Source: Syngnathus acus (lineage: Eukaryota; Chordata; Actinopteri; Syngnathiformes; Syngnathidae). From it: a DNA stretch of 64,000 bases. The notes below the pieces were generated by a model. That model searched no databases and was not told the origin of the DNA. It saw only the letters and a program-made list of their open reading frames with translations. The stretch covers positions 10,989,884 through 11,053,883 of the forward strand of contig NC_051087.1 in assembly GCF_901709675.1 (NCBI RefSeq), written 5' to 3'. A program made the position numbers and the translations under genes. This document shows, piece by piece, positions 42,601 through 57,600 of the stretch (the stretch's first letter is position 1; each line of letters opens with the position of its first letter).

Positions 42601-45600
42601 ATTTGTTCAATATGCAACTGCAGCAGTGTGTGGTTAATAAATATTAGGCTGATGCTATGACAACTCTTTATTTTATGTGTTTAAAACGCTGACCAAAACA
42701 ACTAGATTAGTGGTTCAGTGTGCCAAAATGGATTACTGAGAGTCATACAGCGGCTGACACTGCTGACGTTTCCACTCTCTTTCTCACACATACACACTCA
42801 GTGGATTCCAGGTGTCTTTTTTTTTTTTCTATGTTCCCTGCAAAGGTGCGGTGGCAAAAAGAGGGATTCCAATAGAGGTTACTAGACTGCGTAATATACT
42901 TGAGGCTTCCTGCTGGGGTTTTTTTTTTGTGTGTGAGAGATTCATTTTCATGGTGGTGGTTGGACGAGAGAATCTTTCCTTTAATTTGTGTTTTTTGATC
43001 TCAAGAGATAACCCATGCGGAATGACCCAACAAAGGTTGATCACTGATGTTTGCGTACCGTTGTGAACATAAAAGAAAGGTAAGCATGAGTCACGGAGGG
43101 AGAGGCAAAGCTGTACTGTCAATTGAATAAAAGGTGGAAGGGGCCAGGAAACAAAACATGAACGCATCCAAGGAATCCACCGTCTCTGCCAACAAATTTC
43201 CGACAGATTTTTATCTGTGAAAAATGTTTTTTTTCCCCTCATATTGTTGCTCTCCAAAAACACATGAATCTCCAAATTTAGGCAAGGCAAAGCAGCTTTC
43301 TGCATTTCAAGATAACTAAATATGTGTCACATAATTCTAAGTAGTGCATCATTTAAAATCACAGTAAAAAAAAAAAAAAAAGTAGCTGACCAAAATTACT
43401 AACGAAAGCGTATAGTGCAAGAAAGTAGATTTCAAAAATGCTTTAAAAGACCTTCATCAGAAAGCATAGTTTTTAATCTGGATTTGAAAGCATTTTCCCT
43501 TGTGGCTGACTTCACTTCTGTTGACATCCTATTCCATTTGTGTGCAGCAGAGCAGCTAAATGCAGCTTCACCATATTTACTTTGGACTCAGGGCTCCTGT
43601 AATTCACCTGAGTTTGCAGACCTCACACTTTCTGATTTACACATCAGTTGCAGAATTTTAAAATCTGATCTACAGTTGATTATAAACCAGTGTCAAGCCT
43701 TTCGGAGTGTGTTCTGATCTCTTTGTTCTGGTCGGAACCCGAGCTGCAGCGCTCTGAATGAACGTGTTTTTTAAAAGGGAGTGACTCCAAGTGTTTACTA
43801 AGAGCACTCCTTTTTTTTTCTTTATTGTCAAAAACAATTTCCTCAGTTTTGGTTCGGTAGAAGGAGATGTTTGGTATTATTTTAGACAGTGACACGAGAC
43901 CAGACCTGAACTGTTGTCATTTGGGCACATTGAAAGCTATACAGTAGCTGTGTGCCATCGGCATAACCATGATAGCCAACTTTGGCATTCTGAATAATAT
44001 TGACCCAAGAGGAGCGTATACAGGCTAAACATAAGGGTCCAAGGACTGATCCTAGAGACACTCCATGTTATAGCTATTAGATCAGATTCCAAACTTCAGA
44101 CAGTTCCATTTATCTAATTATTGGTACTGCAGAAATTCTTGCTTCATTTTGAAAATCTTTGGTTTATATAATATTTATATATATATATATTTTTTTAATT
44201 AGCATGATGTACTCCTCGGTTTGATGGCGGAATTAAGCCTAGATTACCTGAATGTATCGGTCTGATGCAGCGTACACCACGCTATAGATACTTGAAAAGT
44301 TTCTTTTTTGATCTTTAAATACATTTGCAATATTTAGTCTTTTAATGAGTGTAATTGCTTTCAAATATTTATATCACCAGCTCATAATAATTTAGTCAAT
44401 AAGAAGTCTTAAATGAAGTGGAAATTCCCTTAAAAAGGTCTTGAATTTGACTTCCTTAGATTTTCTGTTGACAAGCTTCTCTGGTGATTTTCATGCTCCT
44501 CTTGAGCCATTATGTTACATAATTACATATTATGCCATTAGTTCCATATTATGAAGCTACCCAGTAAGATAAATGTATGTATCTATTGTATTTAAATGAT
44601 TGTGTTGCTCATATTGTATACTTCTAATGTTGACAGTAGAGAACCATAAAAGCGGTCCAAAAGCAACCCACTTTTGGAATTAACGTGCACTGAACTGAAT
44701 ACATCTTGTGTAATGTCACACTTGAATGATGATATCCACTGTTTAACTTTGAGGTTCCTCCGCATTGGTGCTCCCGCTCCATTTGCAACCTAAATCATCA
44801 TAGCATTGTCAACAATGTTCTCGTAAAAGAGATTGATGTTTAAATTTGAAGTGGTGTTGCTTCAGGCACATGTTTTATTGAAACTGCAACCATTTCCCAT
44901 GTGGACAATCAAGAGAGCAGCCATCAGACTGTGAGAGAATTGGAATGGAATGCAAAGCTTAACGTTCACTGGCAGGAGACCGTCTGCTCAAAGTTTTTGT
45001 AAGTTACTGCTCTTGTGTAAGTTTTGTCATTTAACTAGAAGTTTAGGCCCTGAATGGCAAAACATGATTTAAAAGATTATAAACAGTATTTATTAATTTA
45101 GTTATTCAAAATAACTTCATGTAACACAACATGATTTGCACATCGTGAAGATACGACGATGTCTCCCTGCATGAAGTTATTTTGTGAAAAGAATTACGTA
45201 AATGCTTTGAAGATAAGATATTCCTTTTATATAAATTAAGACAATTATGAAGAAGGTTTGCTGGAGTTAAACTGTATTGTGAAGAACCAGAACAACAAAC
45301 AATTTATCAGAATCAGCCGTCTTTGTTGTTGATATTCACCTCAAACGCTTTGAGGGACAAACAAGGGTCAGATAGATTGGACTCCCAGTTTTCCTCGAAT
45401 GTATCATTTACTCTGTAGGTAAGGCGACTTTTGATTGTCTGACATAAATTTTGCCAACCAACCAATTGCAAAAATGTTTGTTGACATCATCACATCTTCA
45501 CAGATGTGCATAAATAAGTAGCATTGCACCTAGCTACTTAGCAAGGCGGATAGACAGCAGCCATACCTGTAAAAGTTACTAAACAGTCATGTTTAAAGTC

Positions 45601-48600
45601 AGTTTGGGTGTTTACGTGGCTAAAACAACCAAAATTCCAAGTAGTCGACATCGATTGCTCAAAATTACTGTTATGTTTCTGTGGCACTTGCCCAAATTGT
45701 TCATGAGAATAGCTGTGTAGGCTGGAGAGTAGTTTATGTTCTTTATTAATTGTTTTCCTCTTGAATTTATTAAGGATGCAAGCCTGTCACTGATGATTAT
45801 TTTAATAATAGATTGTTTTGTTGATTATTTGTTGATTTAATTGATGAATTGGATGCATAAACGCATCATGTTCAAAAACAGAAACTTTCAAATTGACTTC
45901 AGAATATGCAAAATTATAAAAAAACGAATCTGGGAATTCTATGAATTTAGAGGGGTTACGTATCTTTGCTGGTGATTCTTCACCATGAAGAAAAGTACAA
46001 TTTTAAACTCATATTATTAACATTACTCCTAGGTCATCTGATCCAGTTGATTTTTTATATGTTCATATTTTTTGTAGCCTGTAGCCTATATTAATATGTT
46101 TTGATATGTCAGCCTGCAGTATTGGATAACCTCCTGACATCTATGAAGTTTGTTCTTCACGGCATGGGCGTCCTCCGCATCAACCTGGCTAACAGCAGGA
46201 ACAAGGTTAGACTGCTTTTATTGTATTTGCGACCTTATTCTGTACTTTTTTTTTTTGTCTACTACAACTTGTCTTGTACTGACATCAGTTCACCACTAAG
46301 AAGCAGCATCTCACCACCGTGACTGCCCCATCCTACCTCTCAGCATTCAATTGTATGCACGACTGTCAGATTAAGATTCCTTAGGGGGTTGATTGGGAGG
46401 ATTCATTTGATTATAAAGTCCTGCGTGAACATAATGGAGCTCACACACTTTCCACCCACTAATTACATCCTGTTGGGAGAAGATGTTTATCAAAGAATTT
46501 CCTCTAATAATTGCCACCAGTGTGTGTTTTTGTACGCGTGTGTGTGCGTGTTCATTTATCAGTTTTATAGCGATAAAGTACGTCTAGAGAGCAGCCACAG
46601 CATATATTCATATATCCTAATTTGTGTCTTCCAGGTGCACGCCCACTCAGTTCTGTCATGTGGTCGCTGCTTTGACGAAGATCAGGTCTTTTTTCCCTTC
46701 TTGAGTCACGCCCTTGCCTGCTTGTGGGCTGACCACGGGGTGCGGGCCGCTGTGGCTCGGGGATATGAGTATGAGCTCAACGACTCAGCGCTGTAGTAAG
46801 TGCTCTCTGTGCATGCAAACACACGCGCGCACACAGCCTGTGCTGTAAAGATGCAGGGGTCTAATTAGTTGGACTTTACGGCTGTTACTCAGCCATGTGC
46901 TTGCTGCCACTGGTTATTAATCTTACAGCGTAATGATCAACAAAGACCCCAATCGCACCCAGCACGGCACAGCCATATGCCATGAACAAACAAAACAAAA
47001 AATGTCTGAAATGTTACTATGCAGCTATTAATATTAGTGCATTCCAGGCCTCTGGGTGGCAGGAATTACAAAATGATGAACATACTCAGAAACCTTTTCA
47101 ACATCTGCTGGCTGGTACCTCACTAACCCTCTCGGCATCAATGCAAGCCAAATGTAATGGCCAAAAGTGTTGTGCCATTGCTCAGTCTGCACGTTTATCT
47201 GGATCTGTACCAACATTTTAAAGCTCGTGTCTCACTTCTACAACAAATGGTGATCAAAACATGACCTCTTGCTTAACATTGTGCATTTGGCGGAGGTCAA
47301 AGTGTGCATCCTCATAAGCCATTTGGCACCTTATACAGCATAAACGTGTTTTATTTGTAAATCTATACTTTGAATTTAATTCTAATTCTCTGTGGCGGAA
47401 GATCGGAGCATGTTGAGAACTCAAAATGAAAGGTAACTGTCGAGATGATGGCGTGTGTATTGCACAAATACGTCAGAGCTGGGGGAGGTTGTCTGGTCTC
47501 ATTCGCCACCCAACGAGAGGCTGCGGCTCTTAAGTTATCTACCCCGACAGGCCACACTGGTCCCCCACTGAGAGCCACCAGAGGTGGCACAATTAGTCAT
47601 ACTCTGTACTTAAGTACCTAAGTACTTAAGTTAAGATCCTTGTGTAAAGTAAGAGTCTGGTAAAATTAATATACCAATTCAACGCTGGTACTTAAGAAAA
47701 AAAAAAAGTCATTCATCACACGGTTTTCCATTTTGGCTTGCTATCAACCAAAGTTTTCTACTGCTCCTACTATTTTCGGTATAGTAGCCCGTTATATACG
47801 TGAATAAAACATTTACCGACGGATGCCTCTTTTGCAGACGAGGGATGAGAAAGTTCAGAAAAGGACAGACTGAAACTGTACGTGGGTCCGTGTTAATTGT
47901 CCCTAAGTGGCTCAAGTGCTGACGGACACCCATTTCTCTGATTATATTATGAATAAGGATGGACTGACGATAACGGAAGGGTGCCCAGGTCGTGAATGAA
48001 TGTGTGAGTGGTGAAATTTTGTATATTGCTTACATCCACTAATAGCATAACTACCTAACTTTCTTTTTTTTTTTTGCCAAAGTCAGTTTTTTTTTTAAGG
48101 AAATGACTCCCCATCATCCAATTTAGGTGTTGCAAAAATGCCTACCTCAAAGAACCAATCAGTATCTGATTGGCATTTAATCTGATTGATATTTAGTAAG
48201 CCAGTCTGAATCTGATTTACAGCTATCACAATGTTTTCCGTCCTGCTTCTTGAGTAAGCATTCGTCCTCTGGTACTTAGACTGGTGCTTTCTTTCTTCTG
48301 CATGACATACAAGATGGTTGTATTGGCTATGAACGTCTGTGCAATGTCTGCTAGCCACTTCTATCTACTTCACAATTCCTTTTTTTCACCCATGGACAGC
48401 TTGCTGATAGCTCACAGTTGTCAGAATAAAACACAATTGTGAAGGGACACACCTGGGCATCAAAACACAGTCAGATGCTCCAATACTTTTGCTGTCTTGA
48501 AAAAAGTGGCTTCAGCACCTGACACTCACCAATCTGACGCAAATATACTGTACTGATTATCTGAATGGGCAAAGCTCTGTGAATGTGCACGGCAAAGTCA

Positions 48601-51600
48601 CACCTCAATGGGTTCTGTATGAAAGGCACATGTGAATAAATAGCTGGTTGTAATATTATACCTCTAATGTGGCACTTACGTGGAAATATTGTCAGAGGCT
48701 TTTTTTTTTTTGTCTACATGTACCCTGAAATTGACTGTGAATCAGTCCAGGGTCTACAGAGACCCAGCGTCAAGTAGGACAGACTCCAGCTCCAGCTAGA
48801 TGCTAAACAGGATAAGTGGTAGAAAATGAATGAGTGGTTTGGCTCAAGAGTGGTTTAATATTCAAGTAAGCTATAAATGCACTTCATTGAGAAGTCTGTG
48901 AGTGTCTGCCTGTGTCCCAGTGGCAAGGAGAATCAGCTTCCATCATGTAACTCCTAATGTTTCATAGTGTCTTTGAAGACTTCCGACATCAGCCGAGGCA
49001 GAGAAAATCATCAAATGCATCTTTGTGCCTGAATCTTTTTGCATTTACGTAGATTAGTCGGCTTCAGGGACTTCAAGGCAAAGTGCGTCACTGCTAAACG
49101 TATTTTCAAGCTGTCTTCAAAACGTCACATATGAATATGTTCTATTTTGTTGGAGGGAGCCATTGTAGGAAGTTATCTTCAGCCACCCAACTGAATCCAA
49201 GCGTAATCTACTGCTTTTCACATTTAAAGTGGAACCAAACAATTTACAAATAATTTGGCAAGTGATATTTTTCTCTGACTTTCCCAAAAACTAGTGTACA
49301 CTAACATAAAATATATGATACTAACGTTCACCAAAAATAAGTCTCGACCCTTTGCGGTCAACTTGGGGGCAGTCCACGGTCTACCAGTTGACCATGATCG
49401 ACTGGTTTGGGACTCCTGCAAAAGATCATCCCTGACCATATATACTATATAGAAGAGGACTGATAAAAGTTTGATCTTAAATAATGAGAAGGTTTGTAGG
49501 GCATTGGGAGTTGTTCAATTCATTGTGGTGCTTGATTATTTAGTGCTTTATAGGCCAATAGAATAAATACATCCTTCCATTTTCTGTACCGCTTGTCCCC
49601 ACGGGGGTCGCAGGCACGCTGGAGCCTATCATTGGGCAGTAGGCGGGGGACACCCTGAACCGGTTGCCAGCCAATCACAGGGCACACAGAGACGAACAAC
49701 CATTCGCACTCGCACTCACACCTAGGGACAATTTGGAGTGCTCAATTGGCCTACCAAGCATGTTTTTGGGATGTAGGAGGAAACCGGAGTGCCCGAAGAA
49801 AACCCACGCAGGCACGGGGAGAACATGCAAACTCCACACAGGGAGGGCCGGAGGTGGAATCGAACCCGCACCCTCTGAACTGTGAGGCAGACATGCGAAC
49901 AAGTGCCTTGCTGTGCCGCCAGAATAAATATGTTTGTGACTAAATGTTTTTAAACTAAATTTAACAACTTAATATAGCGTGAAAATTACCAACCAACACT
50001 GGGCGGAGAGCAAATCGATACAGACACGGCTTTAAATGTACATTTGACAGGAGTTAAAAAAAGACAACAAGGGGAAGTCTTCAGCCGAGATTGCTCTTTA
50101 TGGAGAAACATCACTTTGAGTTGCGCAGCACCATCCACCCCAGCGATGTTGTTATTGTATTTACCAAACAGCAGGATGCGACTTGCCTTCCAAGAAACTG
50201 ATTCAGAATGACGAGTTGAGAATGTCACAGTGGGCCCAGCTACTTTTAGATGTCTTGTGTGTCGCATGTGTGCTTGTTTCCATTAGGATCGCACTTCCGC
50301 AGGCACAACGCACACTTGGTTGTGCTAATTGTGTTACGAGCAAATCTGTGTTTGAACGTTTGCCTCGGATTATCATGACGGTAAACCACAGAGTGAATAT
50401 TCATCATGAGGAGCCACTGCGCCCCCTGGGGCTTGACTCTTATCACTGCACACTCAACTTGCTGCATTGGCCTAATGGCCTTGTACATACGTATACACAC
50501 TTTTAATTTATTCCTAGTTTTTTCTTTGATCTAAAGCTTGTCTGCAGGTTATTTGTTGTCCCCCATGTCTCTTCTGTTTTTGACCTTTTTGACCCTTTCC
50601 TTTTTTTCCAGTTTCTTTGAAAATATGAGCCGCATCTCGTCTCCAGACTACATCCCTACAGAGATGGACGTTCTGCGCGTGCGGCTGAGGACGACAGGTG
50701 TGATAGAGACCCAGTTCAAAGTCAAGCACCTCACTTTCAGGTAGAATGCTTATACTTTATTCACCTATACTATACGTGACATAGTGCAGTGGTGGACAGA
50801 CGCGTCGGACAAGAGGTCTGAACACCTTTCCTAAACACCTTTCATCCAAAGTTACTCTACATTCTGAGCTGTGACACTCTTATCTCTGTCTACAACCCTG
50901 CGATGATGTGCAGATCTAAGAAGGAGATGGGTGGCTTCAGTCATCAATAAGTCAATACGGCCACACACACACACGCATACACACGCGCACACAAAAAGTC
51001 AAAGGCATCTCTGTCGTGGCCTTATCAGTATAGGAGCAGAGGGTAGATGTCAGATCATCATATTCATTCCTGATCAATGGGCCAGTGTCACATAATACTA
51101 CCTGCTTCTTCGTCCTCTCTCAATGGCTAAACTCATTTCCTCAAGCTGCTGATGGTCTTGACAGAATGACAGATAATGAGCTTGATTTCTTTGTGGCTTT
51201 AGTTGAACAACCCTGTCATAATTACAATGTTTGGTTTTAATGCTGCTGCAGATGTCAGACCATTGATGTGGTCATTTTTTTAAATAATTAAAAATAGCAG
51301 TAATGTATTTGATTTATAGTGCAAACATACATTATTTTATACATGCTGTTTAAGGTCAATATTAGATATTTAATGTACATTTTGAACACAAATTATCCAT
51401 CCATCCATTCATCCGACCCACCCAACCCCACAGGTGATCTTCCAAATTAATCTGAATTGGACGAGTGTTATTTAGTTGAGCGGATTGGTAGTTTTATTGT
51501 GACGACTAGACATACAGGCAGTGGTGGGCGGCATATGCATTCCAACCGAATTGAATTATGTGCTTTCTGTTGTTAGTAATGTCTACCTGAGGACTACCTC

Positions 51601-54600
51601 GGCTGTGAAGCTTCCACAATATAACTTGTCCCTCATCCCCACATCTCATATTGAGTGATAATAATGAAACACATTAGGTCTGCTTTTACACACAATGTAG
51701 CGTGAGTCAGTTTATCAGCCAATTACTGAAGTCGACATCTAAATGTTGTTTGGTTGTCTCTGGGTGCTGATGACTTATGGTTCTTTCGGTTATGCTTCAC
51801 TAATGTGTATTATGTTGAAGAACATTACCCGGCCCCCACGAAAGCCACACGCTCCATTTCTTACAACTGACTTTACCTTGCTATATTTTGTGCAACACGT
51901 TTCCTTCCAGACTCGCATAGATCTTTGATGGGTTTTAAGTCTTTGGTGGACAATCATGTGTCAAATTGTTGTATTGTTTTTTTTTTTGTTGCTATTTCTT
52001 TCTTTCTGTCAATGTTGAAAAAAACCCTGTTCATTCAGCGTACTCACAATTAGACGTTGGAGCTGAGTGATTTATCGTTTTGGGGTCGAAATCATAATCT
52101 CAGACAACACGATTTTGTGATCGATGGAAGCTGGAAGTTTTTGTGTCGGTTAATGAGGAAATTCCATGAAATATAAAATATTCTGTAATCATTGTAACAC
52201 AGTATTTAAAGGTTGATGTGGGCATAATTAGTAATGTCCACATACATTTTGGTGACAAATGATTGCAGTTTTCCGACACATTACGCTTCACGTTGAGTTT
52301 TAGGGTCGTTTAACAACGATGTCCTCGTCTTGTGTTATTTACAAATATCTACATATTTTACAATTATCTAATGCCACATTACACAATGCCACTCAAAAAA
52401 ACTCTTGCAGATAACATTGACATGTTTATTGCATACAAGCCTCTGCACCTAAAATTATTTTTAGTAAGGCTGTTTTAGATAATAACTGCCTATCAGTTAA
52501 ACAAAATCACACCTTTTTGACATATTTGTATTCGTATAATTCAGCATTAATTTTTTGGTGCACAAAAATAGCCAGTATTATAAAATAAATATTGCATTTA
52601 AATTATATATATATTTGTAGAGATCTGTTCCTCAAGTGGAGAGTCACAGGGATCTGGTGGGTGGGCACGGCATCAATGTGAGTCGTAGACTGGCCAGCCA
52701 GCAGTCCAGAGCTGTATCCCCTTTTTGGAACAGGCATAGAACTCAAAATGAGTGACTGTCTGCAAAAGAAAAAATTAAAAAGCTTGATAATTAATTATCT
52801 TGTCTTTCTAGTGCATTTAATTGAATATAGATTGAAAAAAACTCGTACTTTGTTTTTATGTTCCTGTTGTTAAATGTCCCGACTTTATTGTTTGTATTAC
52901 TCACTGTTAAAAATGTGAAGAGAACACCTAAATCCCAGATCTTAATGATTGAAGCATTGCAGTTTAAAAGCTTTGATCACGTTGTGTCATTTGTTGGATA
53001 GAGGTGGCAAGATGGGCTCCAAGATGGGCAAGTATGTACTTGCTGAAATGTCACAAGGATGATGCTGGTAGAAGAATGTTCTCCACAGCATCCCTCTGGA
53101 TCTCCCACGAATGTCACATTAACTCAGTGTGAACCAACTCTCATCTGTGAAGAGAACGGCCCTGCCAGTGGCCAATCTGCCGCTTCTGCCATTTTCCGGC
53201 TCACGTGAATCGTACCGCATGGTGCCAGTTTCTGAGCAGTGAGCACAGGCCATACTTGTGGTTGCTCCAAATGAAACTCCAAAATTGTCAAATCTAGGGA
53301 CCTCCTAGCTGTTGGATGCTGTGGACATGTCTGCTAAATGTGCTAAAGGGTGGTGGGGATTGTCCATGATGAATGTAAGCTTTGCTGACATCTTCCTCTC
53401 CCCCACCACCATCACAGACTCCAGAGGATATTCCAGCAGAGAGCTTCTGTACCAGCTTGTCAATCCTGGCCCTTTCTCTCACAGTGCTTTCGCTCCCCCA
53501 GCAGACCACAGCATAGAACAGGGCTGATGTTAACAACCCAGGGTCAAATCTATTGAAGAACAGATTCAGGTCCCTACCCCTAACCCCCAGCCAGCAGGAA
53601 CTGTAGCTCTCCCATTGTCTTCAAATTGGCCAGAGATTTTATTCATGTTTTTACCAGACTTCTCGAACTTTGTTTTGTTTGAGCTGTTCCTCTGTCCTCC
53701 TCCTAAAGCTTTCTTTGCCCTTCTGCACTCTTGTCAATTCCTCCCAATCTCCAGATAAGAAAGCGCTCTTCTTCTCGTTCAGCAGGGCCTTCAGCTCTGC
53801 GGTCACCTATAGTTTGTTGTTGGAGAAGTTAGTTGGTAGATGTTCGCTACACAGAAGTTGATATACATAGTCTGTGATGCAGTGAGGCATCGATGTCCTC
53901 ATTGTTGGCAATCTCACCAACAATGTCACATTTAATTAAGGAGAGCAAAGTCCCAGGTGGTGTTGCAAGACAATCTCCGATTCCTCCCTCTCAAACACCA
54001 TCCCTCTTATCTGCCAGAAATCTTGAGGAGATACATAAATGAGTTTGGTGAATTTACACCCAGCATTGTGTGTATGTGCATACTCACCTTGCTTTAGGAA
54101 CAAAATCCCGGGTGTTGCTTGGGGAGTTTAGCACGTTAGTTATTACTTTTAAATTTGCAACGATATTGACTGGTGTTTTTTTACAAGCTGTGTTTATTAG
54201 AAAATGAAACATAAGGACTCTGATAAACAACAGTTTTCATTACAGTTGGTGCAGATAGTATGTTACTTTACAAAAAAATATAAATCAGAATATTAATCAG
54301 TAAAAATACCAACACGCTCCCTTGAAAATGTCGGTTAGCATATTTTAATAGAGTGTTTATGTAGGAACGTTATTCCAGCGTTATTTTCATTTTATTTTTT
54401 TGCCTCCAGCTAACACCATGACATCATTGAGGCGTAGGCCATGAAAGGGTCTATAGCTCGCTTTATGTCGTGGCACACTATTAACTTCACTGACTGAATG
54501 AGTGGAACATTTCCATCAGAATTTGTTTTTCTCGTGGGCATAACATCCAATGTTTGCTTCCCTCTGTGTGTGTCTGTTTCGGTCCCCTCTTGATAAACGG

Positions 54601-57600
54601 CTACATTAGTTCCAAGGATGCTCCAATGAAAGGTGGCGCACCTGACCCACTGGTGACCAGCTATTGCTCATCTCTGATTTTCTTTTGTTTGTTTTTGTTT
54701 TTTCTTTTTGTGCTATTGAATCAGATTGACCTCATATTTGTCTTTTTTTTATTCACCCCACCATCATGCTGCTTTTTTATTCCTGCGCGTTGACATGAAT
54801 GAAACCAGTGCAGTTTGTACAAGCAAAAAAGCAACACTGGTCATGTTGAATAGTAAACGTTTGAGTGTTGACTCTTGTGAGAAGCTTGGAGAGTCACCTT
54901 GCTAAATCCGAGGCACCTGGGTCCACCACTGCACAATAAATATCTTTACAGCTCCATCTGTTCTGTTCCCGAAGCTTATTTAGTTTCATGTTCACATTTT
55001 AAGCCTTCTTTGTGAGATCAGATTGCTTGTTTCATTTCATGGAAAGACAATAATAGTTTCATCTAACGGTAAAGCTTTTATTTGCGCCTGCAAACCGAGA
55101 ATATGAGAAAAAAGCTTGGATGAATTATGTTGCTAAAAGGTTGACTAATAAGATTTGAGCTCAAAGCTGTGTGACTATTTACTTTTACTTGGCACATTTA
55201 CAGCTTGTACAGGTATGTTAAGTGTGTATTTCCATATTGAGAAAGAAATGCTTATAAGGTTGTTTTTTTTTTTCCTCCCCATATTTTGGTCTCACCTGAT
55301 TTTTCCATTGGGTGTGTGTAGGATGTATGATGTCGGAGGACAGCGAACGGAGCGGAGGAAATGGATCGGCTGCTTTGAGGACGTTCGGGCCGTGCTCTTT
55401 GTGGTGTCACTCAGCGGTTATGACATGACCCTGGTGGAGGACCCCTCCGTGGTAACCGTTTGATACAAAAACAAATAATTGTTCAATTCAAAGATGAATG
55501 CGCTCACTGCACCATGTGGCTTTCTTATGGCACCATGTGACATTATGTGTCTGTTGTGTAGAATCGTCTGCAGGAGAGCATGAAGCTCTTCTCCTCTATC
55601 TGCAACAATGTCTTCTTCCGAAATACATCCATGGTGAGAAACTACTTTTGCTCCCTACATGTTCGTTCTATTCTTTACTTTGTCGAATGGATGATGACGT
55701 AAGTAGTAGAGAGAGAAAGTCAAAAGTTGAAATCTCGGGGTGCTTACCTCGGGAAAAAACATGGTCAGTCGCAACACGAAGGGATGCAAACAAGGGAGCA
55801 TTAAAGACGAAAATCAAGTTATTCCACACCCGTCGCCTTATTTGAGAAAATTGTTTGATGTCATAGGTTCTGATGCCAAATGTCTTAGGGTAGAAAAAAC
55901 CCACCACATTTTGGCATTCAAAAATGTTCTTTTTTTTTTAATCTGGAAAAAAAGCGTACAATGTGTATTCTTCAGTTGTTATCATTAGTTATTACTCATA
56001 GCATTTTAGAGAATAGAATAGATCTTTATTGTCATTGTCACACATGTACAACGAAATTTAAAAAGTGCCAAACAATCAGTGCATAAAATAAAAAATAAAT
56101 AGAATAAATAGAATAAAAAGATAAAAAATACAAGCTAAAAACCCACAGAACATAATTTATCATAATTCTAAAGCTTTTGTTACACATGCTTAGAATTAAT
56201 CGTCGTAGTTCAGATCACAAACTGGCTAGACCTTTTGAGTCGAAATCCAAAACATCCAACTACATTACAATTCAACTATTGTAAATTTCCTGGCTACTGT
56301 ACATACAGTAAAAGACAGTAAATAAATGAATTATAAATATATAAAATTATAAATTCTATATAATATGAATATAAAATTATAAATTGTATCAAAGACTTGG
56401 AAATCGTGTCCTTCAAGCACATTTGAGTTCGTCATTCCTTTTCTCAGATGCAATTTTCCACAGCAAATGAACTAATTAGCTTTGATGAAGTGATATTCAG
56501 CCTGAGCAGTGCGGCAGCGTTAAAAATATAGGTGGAACATATGCTCATTGTGACCCCTGCCTTTGAGCCTTCTGTCAGTTGTAATTAAACACTAAGTTAC
56601 AATTAAGATGAGCTTTTCCATTCTCGAGTCTGCTAAATTATTCTATTAAGACAAATCGTGTGACAGGCTTGCTCAATTCTTTCCACTTAACTTGTGTTTC
56701 AATCCATTTGCGTTGCAAGAAAGTGCACATGTCTGTCAACGGAGGGGAAGCCTACACTTCCCTATCCTTTGTTGTTGTGTTTTTTTTTTTTTTTAAACCT
56801 GCAATCCAAGACTCATATAAACAAGGAACATACATTTGCCAAGCAACACCATATCTGAGTGGCTCGGTTGTTTGCTTCATGTGACTTAAACCAAAATGTT
56901 ACCTTTTTAGTTCTTACCGAAAATACACTTTAGTGTGTAAACTAAAGAAACTGTTTGTGTGTTTGGAAAGTCGACAATGAAAAGTTTGTGTGCTGGCATT
57001 GTGTGTGTGTGTGGACCTGCATGGTGACACGACTAACTGGCTCATTACCCTTAAGATACTTTTTAATGGGGGAGGAAAAATTTGTATCCTCAATTAAGTC
57101 TTCCTCTGGCCTGCTCAGTTGTAATGACACACCGCGTATTCATCTGGGCCTTTTTTAGGGGGGTTTGATCACTGACATAATTTTAATTGGTTAACTACAA
57201 AGTGGATAATGTATTCCCGTGAGACCTGGCGTCTGAACAGGAGTCCATTTGAGCATCAAGAACACGTAAATGTGTAAGTGTGTGCGCGGCACTGCAACCG
57301 ACAGGCGATTGATGGTACTACGACATGTTAATTGACGTCACAATCAACTCCTGCCAGTTGGTGATTGTTTTTTGTTTTTTTAGCCTACATAAGCGTGTCC
57401 AAAAAGTCATGAAGCCATAAGCATTTATCTCCCTAGGGTTTGCAGTTTTGGTAAGCATTAAATTACTTCGCTCGCTAATTGACCTTTGTGCTTCATTGGA
57501 AAATTGTCACCTGGCAAGATTTGCTTATTTTTCTTTTATTGGTCCCTGATTGCAGTTTAGTTTTTGCCGATCTCACTGCTACTGCATTTATACACCATCG

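Noticed and set aside
42829-43305. A 158-codon minus-strand frame
   Set aside because: It lies in gnav1 intron 2, with no domain, no splice context and composition like non-coding DNA.
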